From IMG/VR virus record IMGVR_UViG_3300006854_000308, positions 1 to 29,891 of that record: a stretch of DNA of 29,891 nucleotides; one strand, given 5' to 3'. Each line of letters begins with the position of its first letter. The stretch's first letter is position 1. The DNA comes from a virus. A program made the position numbers and the translations under genes. Of the stretch, positions 7,270 to 15,127 are shown in pieces. Below the pieces are notes generated by a model. The model was not told the DNA's origin. It was given only the letters and a program-made list of their open reading frames with translations, and ran no database searches.

Positions 7270-9821
7270 GGCTGTGGTGGTCCGGGTGGTTGCAGGCCGG
7301 ACGGTCCTGGCGTTCCCGCGCCCGGAGGCATCGGCGGGGGCGACGGCCCACCGGCTTCAGGCGGCGGAGGCCCGCCCGGCGCTGCAAGTTCTGATGGCAG
7401 TGGCATTCCTGCGTGCGCGGCGACAAGTTGGAAAAGCTGGAGAAGTTTTTGGATGTCCGAATCCTGCTTGGCGTCCTTCTGCGCGATGGCGACGACGGCC
7501 TGTTTGGCCTGATCTGCGTTAGCTGCCACCTGCTGGTTCAGTGTTCCGACCGCCTGAGCGAGTTTTGGGACGGCCTGGGCGCTCACCTGCACCTGCTGTG
7601 TCAGCTGCTGGACTGCCTGCGCCAGCGGCTGAGTTGCCGCGCCGACCGTCTGCGCCATCTCTTTTTCCAGGACTTCCTTGAGCTGCGCGAGCATTCCGCT
7701 CACCTGCTCCTGGGCCTTCTGGTTTTGCTCCTCCGGACTCGCGCCTGGGATCGCCTCCAATTTGAATTCCTGGTAGAACCCGCTTATGGCGGCCACCTGG
7801 TTGATCAGCTTGACAGCCTGCGCCGGGCCGACTGCGGCAAAAATAAGCGGATTGGTGAACACGACCTGGAGCAGCTGGATCATCGCGTTAGCCAGCGCCA
7901 TGTTGTTGATCCGATCTTGAGAATCCCTGGTACTTGCGAACTCCTCGTAGGCCAGCGCGGTCTTGTTTCCTTTCACGCTGGTCTTGGTGTTCGTGTTCAT
8001 GTCGCCTTCCTCGTCGACCGTGAACCCGAGATCCTCAATAACCGTCTTTGTATTGCCGCCGTTGGTTGTCTCCACCTGGGCGTAAACTTCGTCGTCGCCG
8101 TAGGCCATGAGCGCGTCATAGAGCTGTTTCTTCCAGGCCAGGTCCGCGTCCTCATCGTAGGAAGCAGTAAAGTTTAAGCGCTGGCTTGTCGAGCTGGCGA
8201 TCACCCTGGTTTCCTCGGCGGTCTGCTCGTGCGCGGCGGCGGCCCCGATCTCCTGCGAGGACATCACCAGGATCCGCTCCATCATATCGAGCATGGAACG
8301 GATGCCGGCGAGGATTTGCGTTGTATCCAGGCGCGGGAAATTGACCGGGAAAAATGCTTCCTTGATTTCCTTCCCGGCGAACGCGGCCATGCGCTTGGAA
8401 AACGGGATGAAGTTGACTTCCATGTACCATTTCTTCCCAAGATTCTGGATGCGGTCGGAGATTCCCTTTCCGACGGCGTCCTCGTCGTAGAACACAGCCG
8501 CGAGGAGGTTTTGTTTGATCGTGAGCAGCTGCTGCGACAAAAGGTTCCCGATATGGTCTTGGAACGGGAGGCATTCGAGCATGATAGACGAGTTGATCTC
8601 CCGCTCCTCATGCGCGTCGTAACCGCGATAAACAACCGGAGAATAGGCCAGCGGCTCGGCATAGATCACGGTGGACTCGTTGGCGACTACGAACCGGAAC
8701 CAGACCGGATAGGGATATGTTCCCCAGCCGTACTGGTTCGGAACCAGCTTCATGAACAGCTGCGTGAACGTGATCGCCTTATCGGTTTCGTGGGCGGCGT
8801 AGTAGCCGGCTGCAGCTTCCCGGTCCATCGCTCCGGCTCCGGTCACCGGGGTTTGCGCGTTGCCGCTGGTGGTTGGATTGGTCGTCAGCCGGTTTGTCCG
8901 GTCGGTCGGGAACTTGCAGACGCAGGGATAAATGGTTGAGAAGAACGTGGGATTACTGGTCATCCAGTCGGTGCCGTAGGTCAGTTTGTCCAGGTTCCAG
9001 TAATCCGGGTTGTCCTTCACGTCACCGTACCGGTTCACCTGCCAGTAACCGCCGTAGGTGCAGCCGGTGTCGGTGTTGAAGGTGGACAGCCTGTAGTTCA
9101 GATCCCAAAATACCCGGCTCATGTGCGGCAGGTTGTAGCGCAGCCCTTCGCGCACGATCACTTCCTTGTCGTCCTTGTGGATCTGCGTTTCCCGGTGCCA
9201 CTTCTCGGCGGGGAACATGAGCGAAGTTCCATAGATGTTCTTGCTCAGGATCGCCTGTCTTGAAATCGCCGGATACCCGTACTGGCTGCTCATCTTCTGG
9301 ATGCGGTCGGTGATGATTTCGCAGCGCGCCTTGTTCTTTGCGGTCAGGGTTGCGGGCTCGTACTTGAAGAATGGATAGATGTTCCGCTGATTGAAGATGA
9401 CGGCCGTGCGGATGACGGTGTAGGCCTTGGCCACCGGAACCGTGACTTCGAAGAAAGCCGGGATATCGATGGTCTTGACGACATCCCCTTTGAGATTCCG
9501 CTCCTCTCGGATAAGGTGGGTCAATCCCCATTCCTTGGAAACGCGCGCCACACCTTCGGTATCCATCTTTCCGTTGAGCAGCCACTTGGTCAACGTGGGG
9601 GATATTGCATAGAAGGGGGCGTCGAATGCCTGGTCGAGCGCCCACCAGTGGCGGGATTCTCTGAGGGATTTTCGAATGCCCTCATCGATGCGGGAATGGA
9701 TCAGGTTGATGCAGTCTCGGGTCTTGTCGTCCGGATCCCTGTTCTCGGTGGCAGTCGTGAACTTCGATTTGAGCAGATCAACCGTCAGGCCATGCTTCTC
9801 CAGAATTTGAATGTCGACCAT
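7266..9821 (-). CDS. Portal protein (large)
   Basis: 851 aa from ATG 9821 (start MVDIQILEKHGLTVDLLKSK); the longer frame begins inside the preceding gene. The first 620 residues look like a podophage-type portal: an early DPDDKTRDCINLIHSRIDEG helix, a long region with FFEVTVPVAKAYTVIRTAVI, SRQAILSKNIYGTSLMFPAE, and the helical stem-like part ILAGIRSMLDMMERILVM followed by EIGAAAAHEQTAEETRV. Residues about 680-800 are a Gln-rich coiled coil (QPLAQAVQQLTQQVQVSAQA), and the end is Pro/Gly-rich (PGGPPPPEAGGPSPPPMPPG). The portal is the dodecameric DNA entry ring at one vertex, to which terminase and connector bind. The size is at the high end for portals because of the C-terminal extension. Gene order supports the call strongly. 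Confidence 0.75.
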   Translation of the reverse strand: MVDIQILEKHGLTVDLLKSKFTTATENRDPDDKTRDCINLIHSRIDEGIRKSLRESRHWWALDQAFDAPFYAISPTLTKWLLNGKMDTEGVARVSKEWGLTHLIREERNLKGDVVKTIDIPAFFEVTVPVAKAYTVIRTAVIFNQRNIYPFFKYEPATLTAKNKARCEIITDRIQKMSSQYGYPAISRQAILSKNIYGTSLMFPAEKWHRETQIHKDDKEVIVREGLRYNLPHMSRVFWDLNYRLSTFNTDTGCTYGGYWQVNRYGDVKDNPDYWNLDKLTYGTDWMTSNPTFFSTIYPCVCKFPTDRTNRLTTNPTTSGNAQTPVTGAGAMDREAAAGYYAAHETDKAITFTQLFMKLVPNQYGWGTYPYPVWFRFVVANESTVIYAEPLAYSPVVYRGYDAHEEREINSSIMLECLPFQDHIGNLLSQQLLTIKQNLLAAVFYDEDAVGKGISDRIQNLGKKWYMEVNFIPFSKRMAAFAGKEIKEAFFPVNFPRLDTTQILAGIRSMLDMMERILVMSSQEIGAAAAHEQTAEETRVIASSTSQRLNFTASYDEDADLAWKKQLYDALMAYGDDEVYAQVETTNGGNTKTVIEDLGFTVDEEGDMNTNTKTSVKGNKTALAYEEFASTRDSQDRINNMALANAMIQLLQVVFTNPLIFAAVGPAQAVKLINQVAAISGFYQEFKLEAIPGASPEEQNQKAQEQVSGMLAQLKEVLEKEMAQTVGAATQPLAQAVQQLTQQVQVSAQAVPKLAQAVGTLNQQVAANADQAKQAVVAIAQKDAKQDSDIQKLLQLFQLVAAHAGMPLPSELAAPGGPPPPEAGGPSPPPMPPGAGTPGPSGLQPPGPPQP

Positions 9822-9823
9822 AG

Positions 9824-10131
9824 TCAGAGTCCGTTCTGGTTCCAGTCCGGCCGACCGGCAAGAAGCTTTTGATAGCGCCTTCGTTCGCGCTGCCGTTCCA
9901 GCTGTTTTTGGGGGACTCGCGTATACACTTTCAAAACAATTTTGAGCTGCCGCTCCACTCCATCGCAATCGACGACCGCCGGGACGGTTCTGTCAAAGTC
10001 ACAGAGGCTGTACACCGACCCGTTGGCGCTGCTCTTGAGCCTCAGACTCCTTGCGCCGATCAGCAGGCGGTAGGTGTTTCCTCCCTTCCACTTATCGAGC
10101 TTGAAAAAAAAAGTGGAGTTGGACGAGGCAT
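9824..10131 (-). CDS. Small head-module protein with a frame break at a T9 tract
   Basis: An ATG at 10131 follows the previous stop directly (TAAATG) and opens MPRPTPLFF, but this frame ends after a few codons. A one-base backward shift (or one extra T) at the nine-T run (plus-strand A9 at 10104-10112) joins it to an open frame reading FKLDKWKGGNTYRLLIGARS, then SLCDFDRTVPAVVDCDGVER and a basic end RQRERRRYQKLLAGRPDWNQ. The composite is about 102 aa, reads as a natural protein, and ends two bases before the portal start. Taken alone, the 3' part could only start at GTG 10015. Explanations are a homopolymer sequencing error, transcriptional slippage or programmed -1 frameshifting. Function unknown; position suggests a head accessory protein. 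Confidence 0.6.
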
Positions 10132-10524
10132 TTACGCGTAGGTCATCGCCGGGGTTTTCGAAGCGGCTGGTCCGGATGGAGCTGCCTCCGCTTCCGCGCC
10201 GCCTCCGGGAGCTTCCTCGTATTCAGATTCGACATTGTCCAGGCTGAACGTGGTTGAATTCGGGGTGACATTGGTAGCCGTGACTTCGAGGGTGTACTTG
10301 TCGCCGACCTTGCATTCGTGGCCGAGCAAATCCTTGAACGCATTATGGGCGTCTCCAGTCAGCTCAAATTCTCCAGTTCCGCCGGCCTCTTCGCCCAGCG
10401 CGGGGGCCTCTTCCGCCGGGGCGGCTTCGGAAAGCCTGAGCGCGGCGGGTGGTTTATTACCGTTTGGCATATAGCGGACATTCCGCCTACTGTCCTTCAT
10501 GGTCAACAACAAGTTTTTTGACAT
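10132..10524 (-). CDS. Hypothetical 130-aa protein, first gene of the head operon
   Basis: ATG 10524 lies three bases from the divergent terminase start. Alternative in-frame starts are ATG 10500 and ATG 10470 (MPNGNKPPAALRLSE); the last has AGGCGG 12 bases upstream and would leave a 57-bp divergent spacer. The body has an acidic Ala/Glu/Pro stretch, a compact region (FELTGDAHNAFKDLLGHECK, VGDKYTLEVTATNVTPNSTT) that looks like a small beta domain, and an Ala/Gly/Pro tail ending TYA. I do not recognise it. It opens the minus-strand head operon, so a minor head or regulatory protein is possible. Confidence 0.6.
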   Translation of the reverse strand: MSKNLLLTMKDSRRNVRYMPNGNKPPAALRLSEAAPAEEAPALGEEAGGTGEFELTGDAHNAFKDLLGHECKVGDKYTLEVTATNVTPNSTTFSLDNVESEYEEAPGGGAEAEAAPSGPAASKTPAMTYA

Positions 10525-10527
10525 CCG

Positions 10528-12030
10528 ATGACCGATGCTGAAGGCAGATGGTCTCCGGACCTGGCGCCGAAGCAGGCGCGCCTGTTCAACTGCTACAAGA
10601 AATTCGTCCTTTGCAGCGGACCTGTCAGGAGCACCAAAACCATTGGTTGCCTGCACCGGCTGCTCCGGCACGCATGGGAAACACCACAGGCGCGCGTCTC
10701 CATTTTCGCCAAAACTGTCAAATCGGCCTTCGCCGGCGGCGTATGGTCGGACCTGGTGGAGATCGTGTTGCCGCTCTGGCTGCGTGCGAACATGGGGATG
10801 CGGATAACCTACGGGCCCAAGGTCGAGGGATCCACGCGTCTTCACAGCCTCGGCCTTTCAAACATGTACGGCGGCGAGTCGGAGATCCAGCTGCGATCCT
10901 TGGACTATGACTTCGACATCGAGGCTTCGATCAAATCCGGGCGCTTCTCCATGTTTTATTTCTCGGAACTGTCGAACTTCAAGAACAGGATTGTCTTTGA
11001 CGCAACCACCGAACGGCTCCGGATGCCGCATCTGCGGGATGACCAGCACCTGTGGTTGGCCGACACCAACCCCGACGATGACGGTGACCAGTCCTGGATC
11101 TACAAGCTGTTCTACGTCGAACGCACTGCTGAGGACCACCCGTTCCCCGATGTCCAGGCCAAGTATGAGCTGATCGAGTTCACGCTGGAAGATAACATCT
11201 GGATGACCCAGGCCGAACGCAACGAGATCTTCGCCCGTTACGCCCACGACGCTGACAGGCGCGACCGGTACTGCTTTGGCAAATGGACCCGGAGCACGGA
11301 GGCCGGGCTGTTCAGCGAGGTGTTCCTGGCCGACACGCATGTCCTGGGCAACAGGAGCACCTACGACGAAGACGATTGGGAGATCATCCTTCCGAGTGAG
11401 ACATGCTCGAAGATGGTCACAGGTTGGGACATTGGAACGTCGAAGAACCATTCGGCGCACATCCTGGAGCGCATCGGGACAGACGGGTTCCAAGGCAGCA
11501 TCTTTCACGTCCTCGACGAAATTGTGTCGGTCGGGACCATGCTGACCATTGAGGATTTCACGACGCTGGTGGACGAGAGGATTGTGTTTTGGGAGAAATA
11601 CATCCGCGATCACTGCCACACGCAGCCGGTGGAATGGCGGCATTGGTCGGATGCTTCGGCCTTCGATACGTTCCGGGCTGCGCTGGGATGCTTCGATCAC
11701 ATGATCGTGGCGGTGGCATCCGAAGGGCGGATCATGCTGCAGGCGTGCCCGAAGGGGAAGGGATCGATCTTCAAGCGCGTGGATCTGCTGAGAAAACTCC
11801 TCTTCCAGAACCGCATCTACATCTCGGCGCGCTGCGTCAAGACCGTGGAGATGCTGGGTAGCCTGAAGAAAGGGAAAACGAAGATGGAACCGGTGCAGAG
11901 CAATGAGATGACCCACGTCTTCGACTCGCTCACCTACGCGCTGGCCCCTGAACTGATCAACGAACTGGCCGATTCGTGGAGCCCGCACATCGGGGCGTCC
12001 ACAAGCCGGATAACATCGCTCAAACTTTAG
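10528..12030 (+). CDS. terL: Terminase large subunit
   Basis: 500 aa, ATG 10528. The ATPase domain shows Walker A GPVRSTKT (residues 31-38), Walker B SMFYFSEL with E147, and the motif LADTNPDD near 177-184. The C-terminal RNase H-like nuclease has Asp residues in TGWDIGTSK (D301), HWSDASAF (D375) and THVFDSLTYAL (D466). TerL pumps DNA through the portal and cuts concatemers. Length and motif order match the family. It stands alone on the plus strand between two minus-strand structural blocks, and no small terminase subunit is obvious next to it. Its start nearly abuts the divergent gene, so its promoter and leader must overlap that gene. No good Shine-Dalgarno is seen. Confidence 0.93.
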   Translation: MTDAEGRWSPDLAPKQARLFNCYKKFVLCSGPVRSTKTIGCLHRLLRHAWETPQARVSIFAKTVKSAFAGGVWSDLVEIVLPLWLRANMGMRITYGPKVEGSTRLHSLGLSNMYGGESEIQLRSLDYDFDIEASIKSGRFSMFYFSELSNFKNRIVFDATTERLRMPHLRDDQHLWLADTNPDDDGDQSWIYKLFYVERTAEDHPFPDVQAKYELIEFTLEDNIWMTQAERNEIFARYAHDADRRDRYCFGKWTRSTEAGLFSEVFLADTHVLGNRSTYDEDDWEIILPSETCSKMVTGWDIGTSKNHSAHILERIGTDGFQGSIFHVLDEIVSVGTMLTIEDFTTLVDERIVFWEKYIRDHCHTQPVEWRHWSDASAFDTFRAALGCFDHMIVAVASEGRIMLQACPKGKGSIFKRVDLLRKLLFQNRIYISARCVKTVEMLGSLKKGKTKMEPVQSNEMTHVFDSLTYALAPELINELADSWSPHIGASTSRITSLKL

Positions 12031-12086
12031 GGCACTTCCAAAACCACGGCGGGCGATGCTTGACGGTTTGCCGATGTCTTGAGAGT

Positions 12087-12153
12087 ATCGCAGCGACGTT
12101 CGACCGTTACGCCGAACGCCGCCGCTGAACAAAACAGTGAATCGACCACCGTT
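12087..12153 (+). ncRNA. Structured leader of HNH gene, copy A
   Basis: The 67 bases before the HNH start carry an outer helix CAGCG (12091-12095)/CGCTG (12123-12127) and an inner helix CGTTCG (12097-12102)/CGAACG (12113-12118). The flanks ATCGCAGC and GCCGCTGAACA are identical in the leader of the paralogous gene at 18483, where the inner helix has different bases but still pairs. Such compensatory change supports an RNA element. Its role is unknown. Confidence 0.5.
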
Positions 12154-12855
12154 ATGCCTGCCAAAATAAATCTCATCGGTCGGACTTTTGGAAGAGGATT
12201 CGTCTTCGCTGAAGCGCCACCGTGTATCCGCCCTGATGGTCAAACCAGAGGCAAGAGTTGGGTTCGGTGCGTCTGCGGAACCGAGTTCATTGCCTTCAAT
12301 GAAAATCTGAAGCGTGGTCATACAACGTCGTGTGGATGCTACCGAGACGAACGGCGCATTGAGTCTCACACAATACATGGTCACGCTAAGAAAGGAGCAA
12401 ACACCAGAACGTATAAATCATGGTGCAACATGATTGACCGATGTGAGAGACCGGAGAATCAAGCTTACCATAGATATGGCGGACGCGGAATTAAAGTCTG
12501 TCAGGAATGGCGTCAATCTTACGAAAGTTTCCTTGCATACAATGGCGAGTGCCCGCCAAGAATGCAGATAGATCGTTGGCCGAATAAAAACGGAGACTAC
12601 GAACCCGGAAATACGCGGTGGGCAACGCCAAAACAACAAAATCGGAATAGAAACAGCAACAAGATTCTTACCGTTCGTGGAATAACCGGATGTCTCGCAG
12701 AACTGTGCGAGCACTTCAACGTCCCGTATAGGCGAACGTCGCTAAGATTGTTTAAGAAATGGTCTGTGGAAGAGGCGTTTTTCGTTCCGCAAGCCACCAA
12801 TCAATTCACACGGAAACCGATCACGGAATATCAAGAGCAACGCCTGGGTCTTTGA
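12154..12855 (+). CDS. HNH-type homing endonuclease (YGGRG family), paralogue A
   Basis: 233 aa from ATG 12154 (MPAKINLIGRTFGRGF); the longer frame would start at TTG 12079 and cross the structured leader. Early Cys residues (RCVCGTEF, SCGCYRDE) may form a metal-binding finger. The core is TYKSWCNMIDRCERP, YHRYGGRGIKVCQEW, MQIDRWPNKNGDYEPGNTRW and ATPKQQNRNR, the well-known free-standing HNH/AP2-like phage endonuclease pattern. The C-terminus (KILTVRGITGCLAELCEHFN, VPYRR) is a helix-turn-helix-like DNA-binding module. It is 40-45% similar by eye to the enzyme at 18483. It lies just after terL, and its 3' end overlaps the convergent gene by 35 bases. It probably spreads by homing into nearby genomes. 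Confidence 0.85.
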   Translation: MPAKINLIGRTFGRGFVFAEAPPCIRPDGQTRGKSWVRCVCGTEFIAFNENLKRGHTTSCGCYRDERRIESHTIHGHAKKGANTRTYKSWCNMIDRCERPENQAYHRYGGRGIKVCQEWRQSYESFLAYNGECPPRMQIDRWPNKNGDYEPGNTRWATPKQQNRNRNSNKILTVRGITGCLAELCEHFNVPYRRTSLRLFKKWSVEEAFFVPQATNQFTRKPITEYQEQRLGL

Positions 12856-13501
12856 CCAATCTCACCGACTCGACCACCATTGAGCCACGGCCAACCGTTC
12901 CGAGCGCCACGTAATTTCCAGTTTGCGCCGATCCGGCGCTGGTGATTCGGGCTTGAACTGAAACGCGATGAGCGCCAACCGGAACGTCAATTCCGACGAA
13001 CGAAAAACTGTTCGCGTTCATGCTGTCGATGGCAAGTTTCACGCTCTCTGGTTGAACGCAATTCCAATCTACAACGATTGACAATGAGCCATCCAAATTT
13101 GTGGCTATAGTTTGGCACCCTGCAAGCTGGCCCTCCAAAACGGTCGTCAATGTCTGAGTTCTTCGAGAGAACACCACAGGCCCAGGCTGGGCCGCTTTTC
13201 CATCAATAAGAAGCTGGACCTCTATCATGGCGCTGGCCTCCGATGTGTCCGGGACTCCGTGTTTCGTGGACGATAGGGTTTGCGTGAAAAGTCCGCATTC
13301 CAAACTGACGGTTGCGAAAATGTCCTTATTATTGGCCAGTTTGATCGTATTTTCCAAAACCGTGGTCCACCGACCTGTTCCGGTTGTTTTCGGCAAGAGC
13401 GTGGTCGCGGCGGTCTTTGCGGTCACTTTGCTGCTGGCCTGTTGCTGCGCCTGCGCGGACAAAGCCAGCGCAAGCAGTACTGCTGAAAATAGTGTTTTCA
13501 T
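12821..13501 (-). CDS. Secreted beta-rich protein of unknown function
   Basis: 226 aa from ATG 13501 (the TTG/GTG-extended frame is ignored). The start MKTLFSAVLLALALSAQAQQ is a textbook Sec signal peptide with likely cleavage after AQA. The mature part is rich in Val, Thr and Ser and beta-strand-like (AMIEVQLLIDGKAAQPGPVV, GVDVP-type turns such as FVGIDVPVGAHRVSVQARI, GRGSMVVESVRLV) with three Cys, two of which could form a disulfide. Exported phage proteins usually act in lysis, superinfection exclusion or host-surface change; nothing here decides which. It lies last in the minus-strand block behind an intrinsic terminator, so it may have its own promoter. Confidence 0.7.
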   Translation of the reverse strand: MKTLFSAVLLALALSAQAQQQASSKVTAKTAATTLLPKTTGTGRWTTVLENTIKLANNKDIFATVSLECGLFTQTLSSTKHGVPDTSEASAMIEVQLLIDGKAAQPGPVVFSRRTQTLTTVLEGQLAGCQTIATNLDGSLSIVVDWNCVQPESVKLAIDSMNANSFSFVGIDVPVGAHRVSVQARITSAGSAQTGNYVALGTVGRGSMVVESVRLVKDPGVALDIP

Positions 13502-13507
13502 GGTTAG

Positions 13508-13535
13508 AAAAGCCCGCCACGACCCCGCGGCGGGC
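13508..13535 (-). terminator. Intrinsic terminator within the tail/lysis block
   Basis: GCCCGCC (13512-13518) pairs perfectly with GGCGGGC (13529-13535) over a 10-base loop. On the minus strand the hairpin is followed by TTTT. It follows the stop of the 96-aa coiled-coil gene by 16 bases and precedes the secreted-protein gene, so the block likely ends here except for read-through. Confidence 0.75.
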
Positions 13536-13551
13536 ATTAACGGAGCGGAGG

Positions 13552-13842
13552 TTAGACCGGAGGAGCTTCCTCAGTGGCGGCGTCGAGAGCCGCGAGTGCG
13601 TCCTTCACACCAGACACGCGCACTGCAAGGGCGTTGACGGCGGTTTCGGACCTGTCAAGGAGCGCCTGATCTTCGGGCGTCACGGTTCCAGCACTTGCCT
13701 GGAGTTGCGCGATGAGATCCTTCAGGCGCTGAACGTCGCCGGACACGCCGGAAACGCTGGTGACGATTGAATCCACACTTGCACCGATTTCGGTAAAGGC
13801 GGCATCAACTTTGGCCGCGTAAGTTTCAATTGCACTTGGCAT
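13552..13842 (-). CDS. Small coiled-coil protein
   Basis: 96 aa from ATG 13842 (MPSAIETYAAKVDAAFTEIG). It is almost entirely heptad-like helix: ASVDSIVTSVSGVSGDVQRL, KDLIAQLQASAG, then ALLDRSETAVNALAVRVSGV and ending in an acidic Pro tail EEAPPV. There is no membrane segment or Cys. Such small helical proteins are common near phage tail and lysis genes and often form trimers or pentamers, but no function is assigned. It is followed directly by an intrinsic terminator. Confidence 0.7.
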   Translation of the reverse strand: MPSAIETYAAKVDAAFTEIGASVDSIVTSVSGVSGDVQRLKDLIAQLQASAGTVTPEDQALLDRSETAVNALAVRVSGVKDALAALDAATEEAPPV

Positions 13843-13859
13843 ACATTTCACTTTCTGGT

Positions 13860-14078
13860 TTAGGTTTTGGCGTCCAATGCTGCCAGTGCTCTGGCTACCC
13901 GCGCAAGGCGCGAATTCAGCCGGTTCAGCCTGCCGAGAATATCGACCCTCTCCCGAATCGCTTCGATGAGTTCGACGTGTCTCTGAGCATTCTGGCGTTC
14001 GGTTGCCAACAGGGCATCCTGGACGCCGATTATCAGCCGTTCGAGACGGCTTTCATCTGGCACGGTAGGTTTCGCCAT
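13860..14078 (-). CDS. Small coiled-coil protein
   Basis: 72 aa, ATG 14078. A short N-terminal segment (MAKPTVPDESRLERLIIGVQ) leads into one long amphipathic helix (ALLATERQNAQRHVELIEAI, then RERVDILGRLNRLNSRLARV) ending ARALAALDAKT. There is no signal peptide or membrane segment. It lies 17 bases upstream of the next coiled-coil gene, and the two could interact. Function unknown; it may belong to the tail or lysis set encoded around it. Confidence 0.65.
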   Translation of the reverse strand: MAKPTVPDESRLERLIIGVQDALLATERQNAQRHVELIEAIRERVDILGRLNRLNSRLARVARALAALDAKT

Positions 14079-14113
14079 TCGACAAGGTAGGCGTTTACCC
14101 GATGATTCACAAT

Positions 14114-14127
14114 GGGGTCTTTACCCC
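14114..14127 (-). other. Short hairpin after the 110-aa secreted gene
   Basis: GGGGT (14114-14118) and ACCCC (14123-14127) form a perfect 5-bp hairpin with a four-base loop, 16 bases beyond the stop codon at 14144. There is no T run after it on the minus strand, so it is at best a weak terminator or mRNA-stabilising hairpin. Confidence 0.3.
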
Positions 14128-14143
14128 GAAGAATTGAGTTGCT

Positions 14144-14476
14144 TTACGGACTCGCGCCGAGATCAACAATGCGCGGCCAAAGGCCTTGACCGGGATTCGG
14201 AATGTTGAACGACTCGTAAACATCATTCGCATTGCCCTTCGTGTTGACTTGGAACGCATCGAAAAACGTCACACCATCCCGCGTATATTGGAATTGGTAA
14301 ACATGGTCCTTCTCCAACTCGAAGCTCAGATACAACCCCAGCCTGCCCGTCTGCGGGTTCTTGTAATACACGATATTCTCCACGCGGGAGTACTTCGGCG
14401 GGACGGACTGCGCCATGACGAGAACGGCGACGGAGGTTAGCAGGACGGCGAGGATTGCGAATCGGATTTTTTTCAT
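14144..14476 (-). CDS. Small secreted protein
   Basis: 110 aa, ATG 14476. The first 22 residues (MKKIRFAILAVLLTSVAVLV plus MA) are a clear Sec signal peptide, with likely cleavage after VMA. The mature 88 residues are aromatic and polar, e.g. YSRVENIVYYKNPQTGRLGL, YLSFELEKDHVYQFQYTRDG and FNIPNPGQGLWPRIVDLG, and look like a single small beta domain. There are no Cys. It is the second exported protein near the lysis-like cluster. Possible jobs are periplasmic lysis control or receptor masking; the sequence does not decide. Confidence 0.7.
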   Translation of the reverse strand: MKKIRFAILAVLLTSVAVLVMAQSVPPKYSRVENIVYYKNPQTGRLGLYLSFELEKDHVYQFQYTRDGVTFFDAFQVNTKGNANDVYESFNIPNPGQGLWPRIVDLGASP

Positions 14477-14531
14477 GTTGCTTTGTGTTTAGGTTTAACC
14501 CCTCACCATGCGCGAACATGATGCCCGAATT

Positions 14532-14789
14532 TTACTTGGCGACTGGTGATGGCTTCATTATATCATGCGCAGGCCCGCGCCACTGATAAAGGCCCATCGG
14601 AGATGACAACCATCCGCCTTCAGCATTGTCACCGCCGAGCGGTATCCACCACATGCCGCGTCCCCATGCTCGATATTCTGTTTTGCCACTCCATCGACCG
14701 TCTCGCGCCCGGCATTCATACCAGCCGCGTCGTCGAGGTCTCTGATAGCTGCTTCGCCATCGGAGTTTGGTCTTTTGCTTGGTTGCCAT
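14532..14789 (-). CDS. Small basic Trp-rich protein
   Basis: 85 aa from ATG 14789, overlapping the lipoprotein stop (TAATG). It is very basic at the start (MATKQKTKLRWRSSYQRPRR) and Trp/Gly-rich after (RGWYECRARDGRWSG, WGRGMWWIPLGGDNAEGGWL, LYQWRGPA). The regular W-x-G spacing suggests a small folded beta domain. I recall similar short proteins in other phages without a known role. The longer frame upstream of this ATG is antisense-like filler and is not claimed. Confidence 0.6.
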   Translation of the reverse strand: MATKQKTKLRWRSSYQRPRRRGWYECRARDGRWSGKTEYRAWGRGMWWIPLGGDNAEGGWLSSPMGLYQWRGPAHDIMKPSPVAK

Positions 14790-15127
14790 TATTTCGCGCT
14801 GGCTGCCGCGATTGTAGCGATCAGTTCCAGCACCCGGACGAAGTTGGTCGAGCTGGCGTTCTCGGTCAAGCCTGCAAGGCTCATGCCTTGAGTTTTGTCC
14901 GTAGTGCTGGCCCGCAGCTTGGTCAGGTCCGAATGCGCGTCGAAGACCGTGAGCACATAGATGTGAGTTGTTCTTTTCGTGCCATCGGTGCCCAGCTCGA
15001 TCTGCTCCGAGTGAAAGCGCGCGCAGCCTGAGCACAGCAGCACCATCAGCCAGAACGCCGTGGCGAAGGCGAGCGCGTAAGTGGTCCGCTCAAGCGTGAT
15101 GGCAAATCGTTGACGGGCGGTTTTCAA
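14789..15127 (-). CDS. Predicted lipoprotein (outer spanin-like?)
   Basis: 112 aa with a TTG start at 15127 that overlaps the holin-like gene's stop (TTGA). A hydrophobic segment (TTYALAFATAFWLMVLLC) ends in a lipobox-like CSGC, with Cys near residue 35 as the likely lipid-modified residue. The mature part is small and polar (HSEQIELGTDGTKRTTHIYV, then DLTKLRASTTDKTQ) and ends in an Ala-rich helix. A short lipoprotein directly after a holin-like gene suits an outer-membrane spanin-type lysis protein, though o-spanins are usually Pro-rich and this is not. The -3 residue of the lipobox is Cys rather than Leu, so lipidation is likely but not certain. Confidence 0.6.
   Translation of the reverse strand: MKTARQRFAITLERTTYALAFATAFWLMVLLCSGCARFHSEQIELGTDGTKRTTHIYVLTVFDAHSDLTKLRASTTDKTQGMSLAGLTENASSTNFVRVLELIATIAAASAK

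Noticed and set aside
6072-7512. Long plus-strand ORFs (238 and 359 codons) opposite the scaffold gene
   Set aside because: They consist of Phe/Gly/Ser/Leu low complexity created by the Lys/Glu-rich scaffold codons on the other strand.
7413-8177. 254-codon plus-strand ORF opposite the portal gene
   Set aside because: Leu/Arg/His-rich shadow of the Gln/Ala-rich portal C-terminus with no coherent protein features.
10858-12384. 508-codon minus-strand ORF opposite terL
   Set aside because: The plus strand carries Walker A/B and nuclease motifs of TerL. The antisense frame is Arg/Asp/His-rich with no domain and is a codon-bias shadow.
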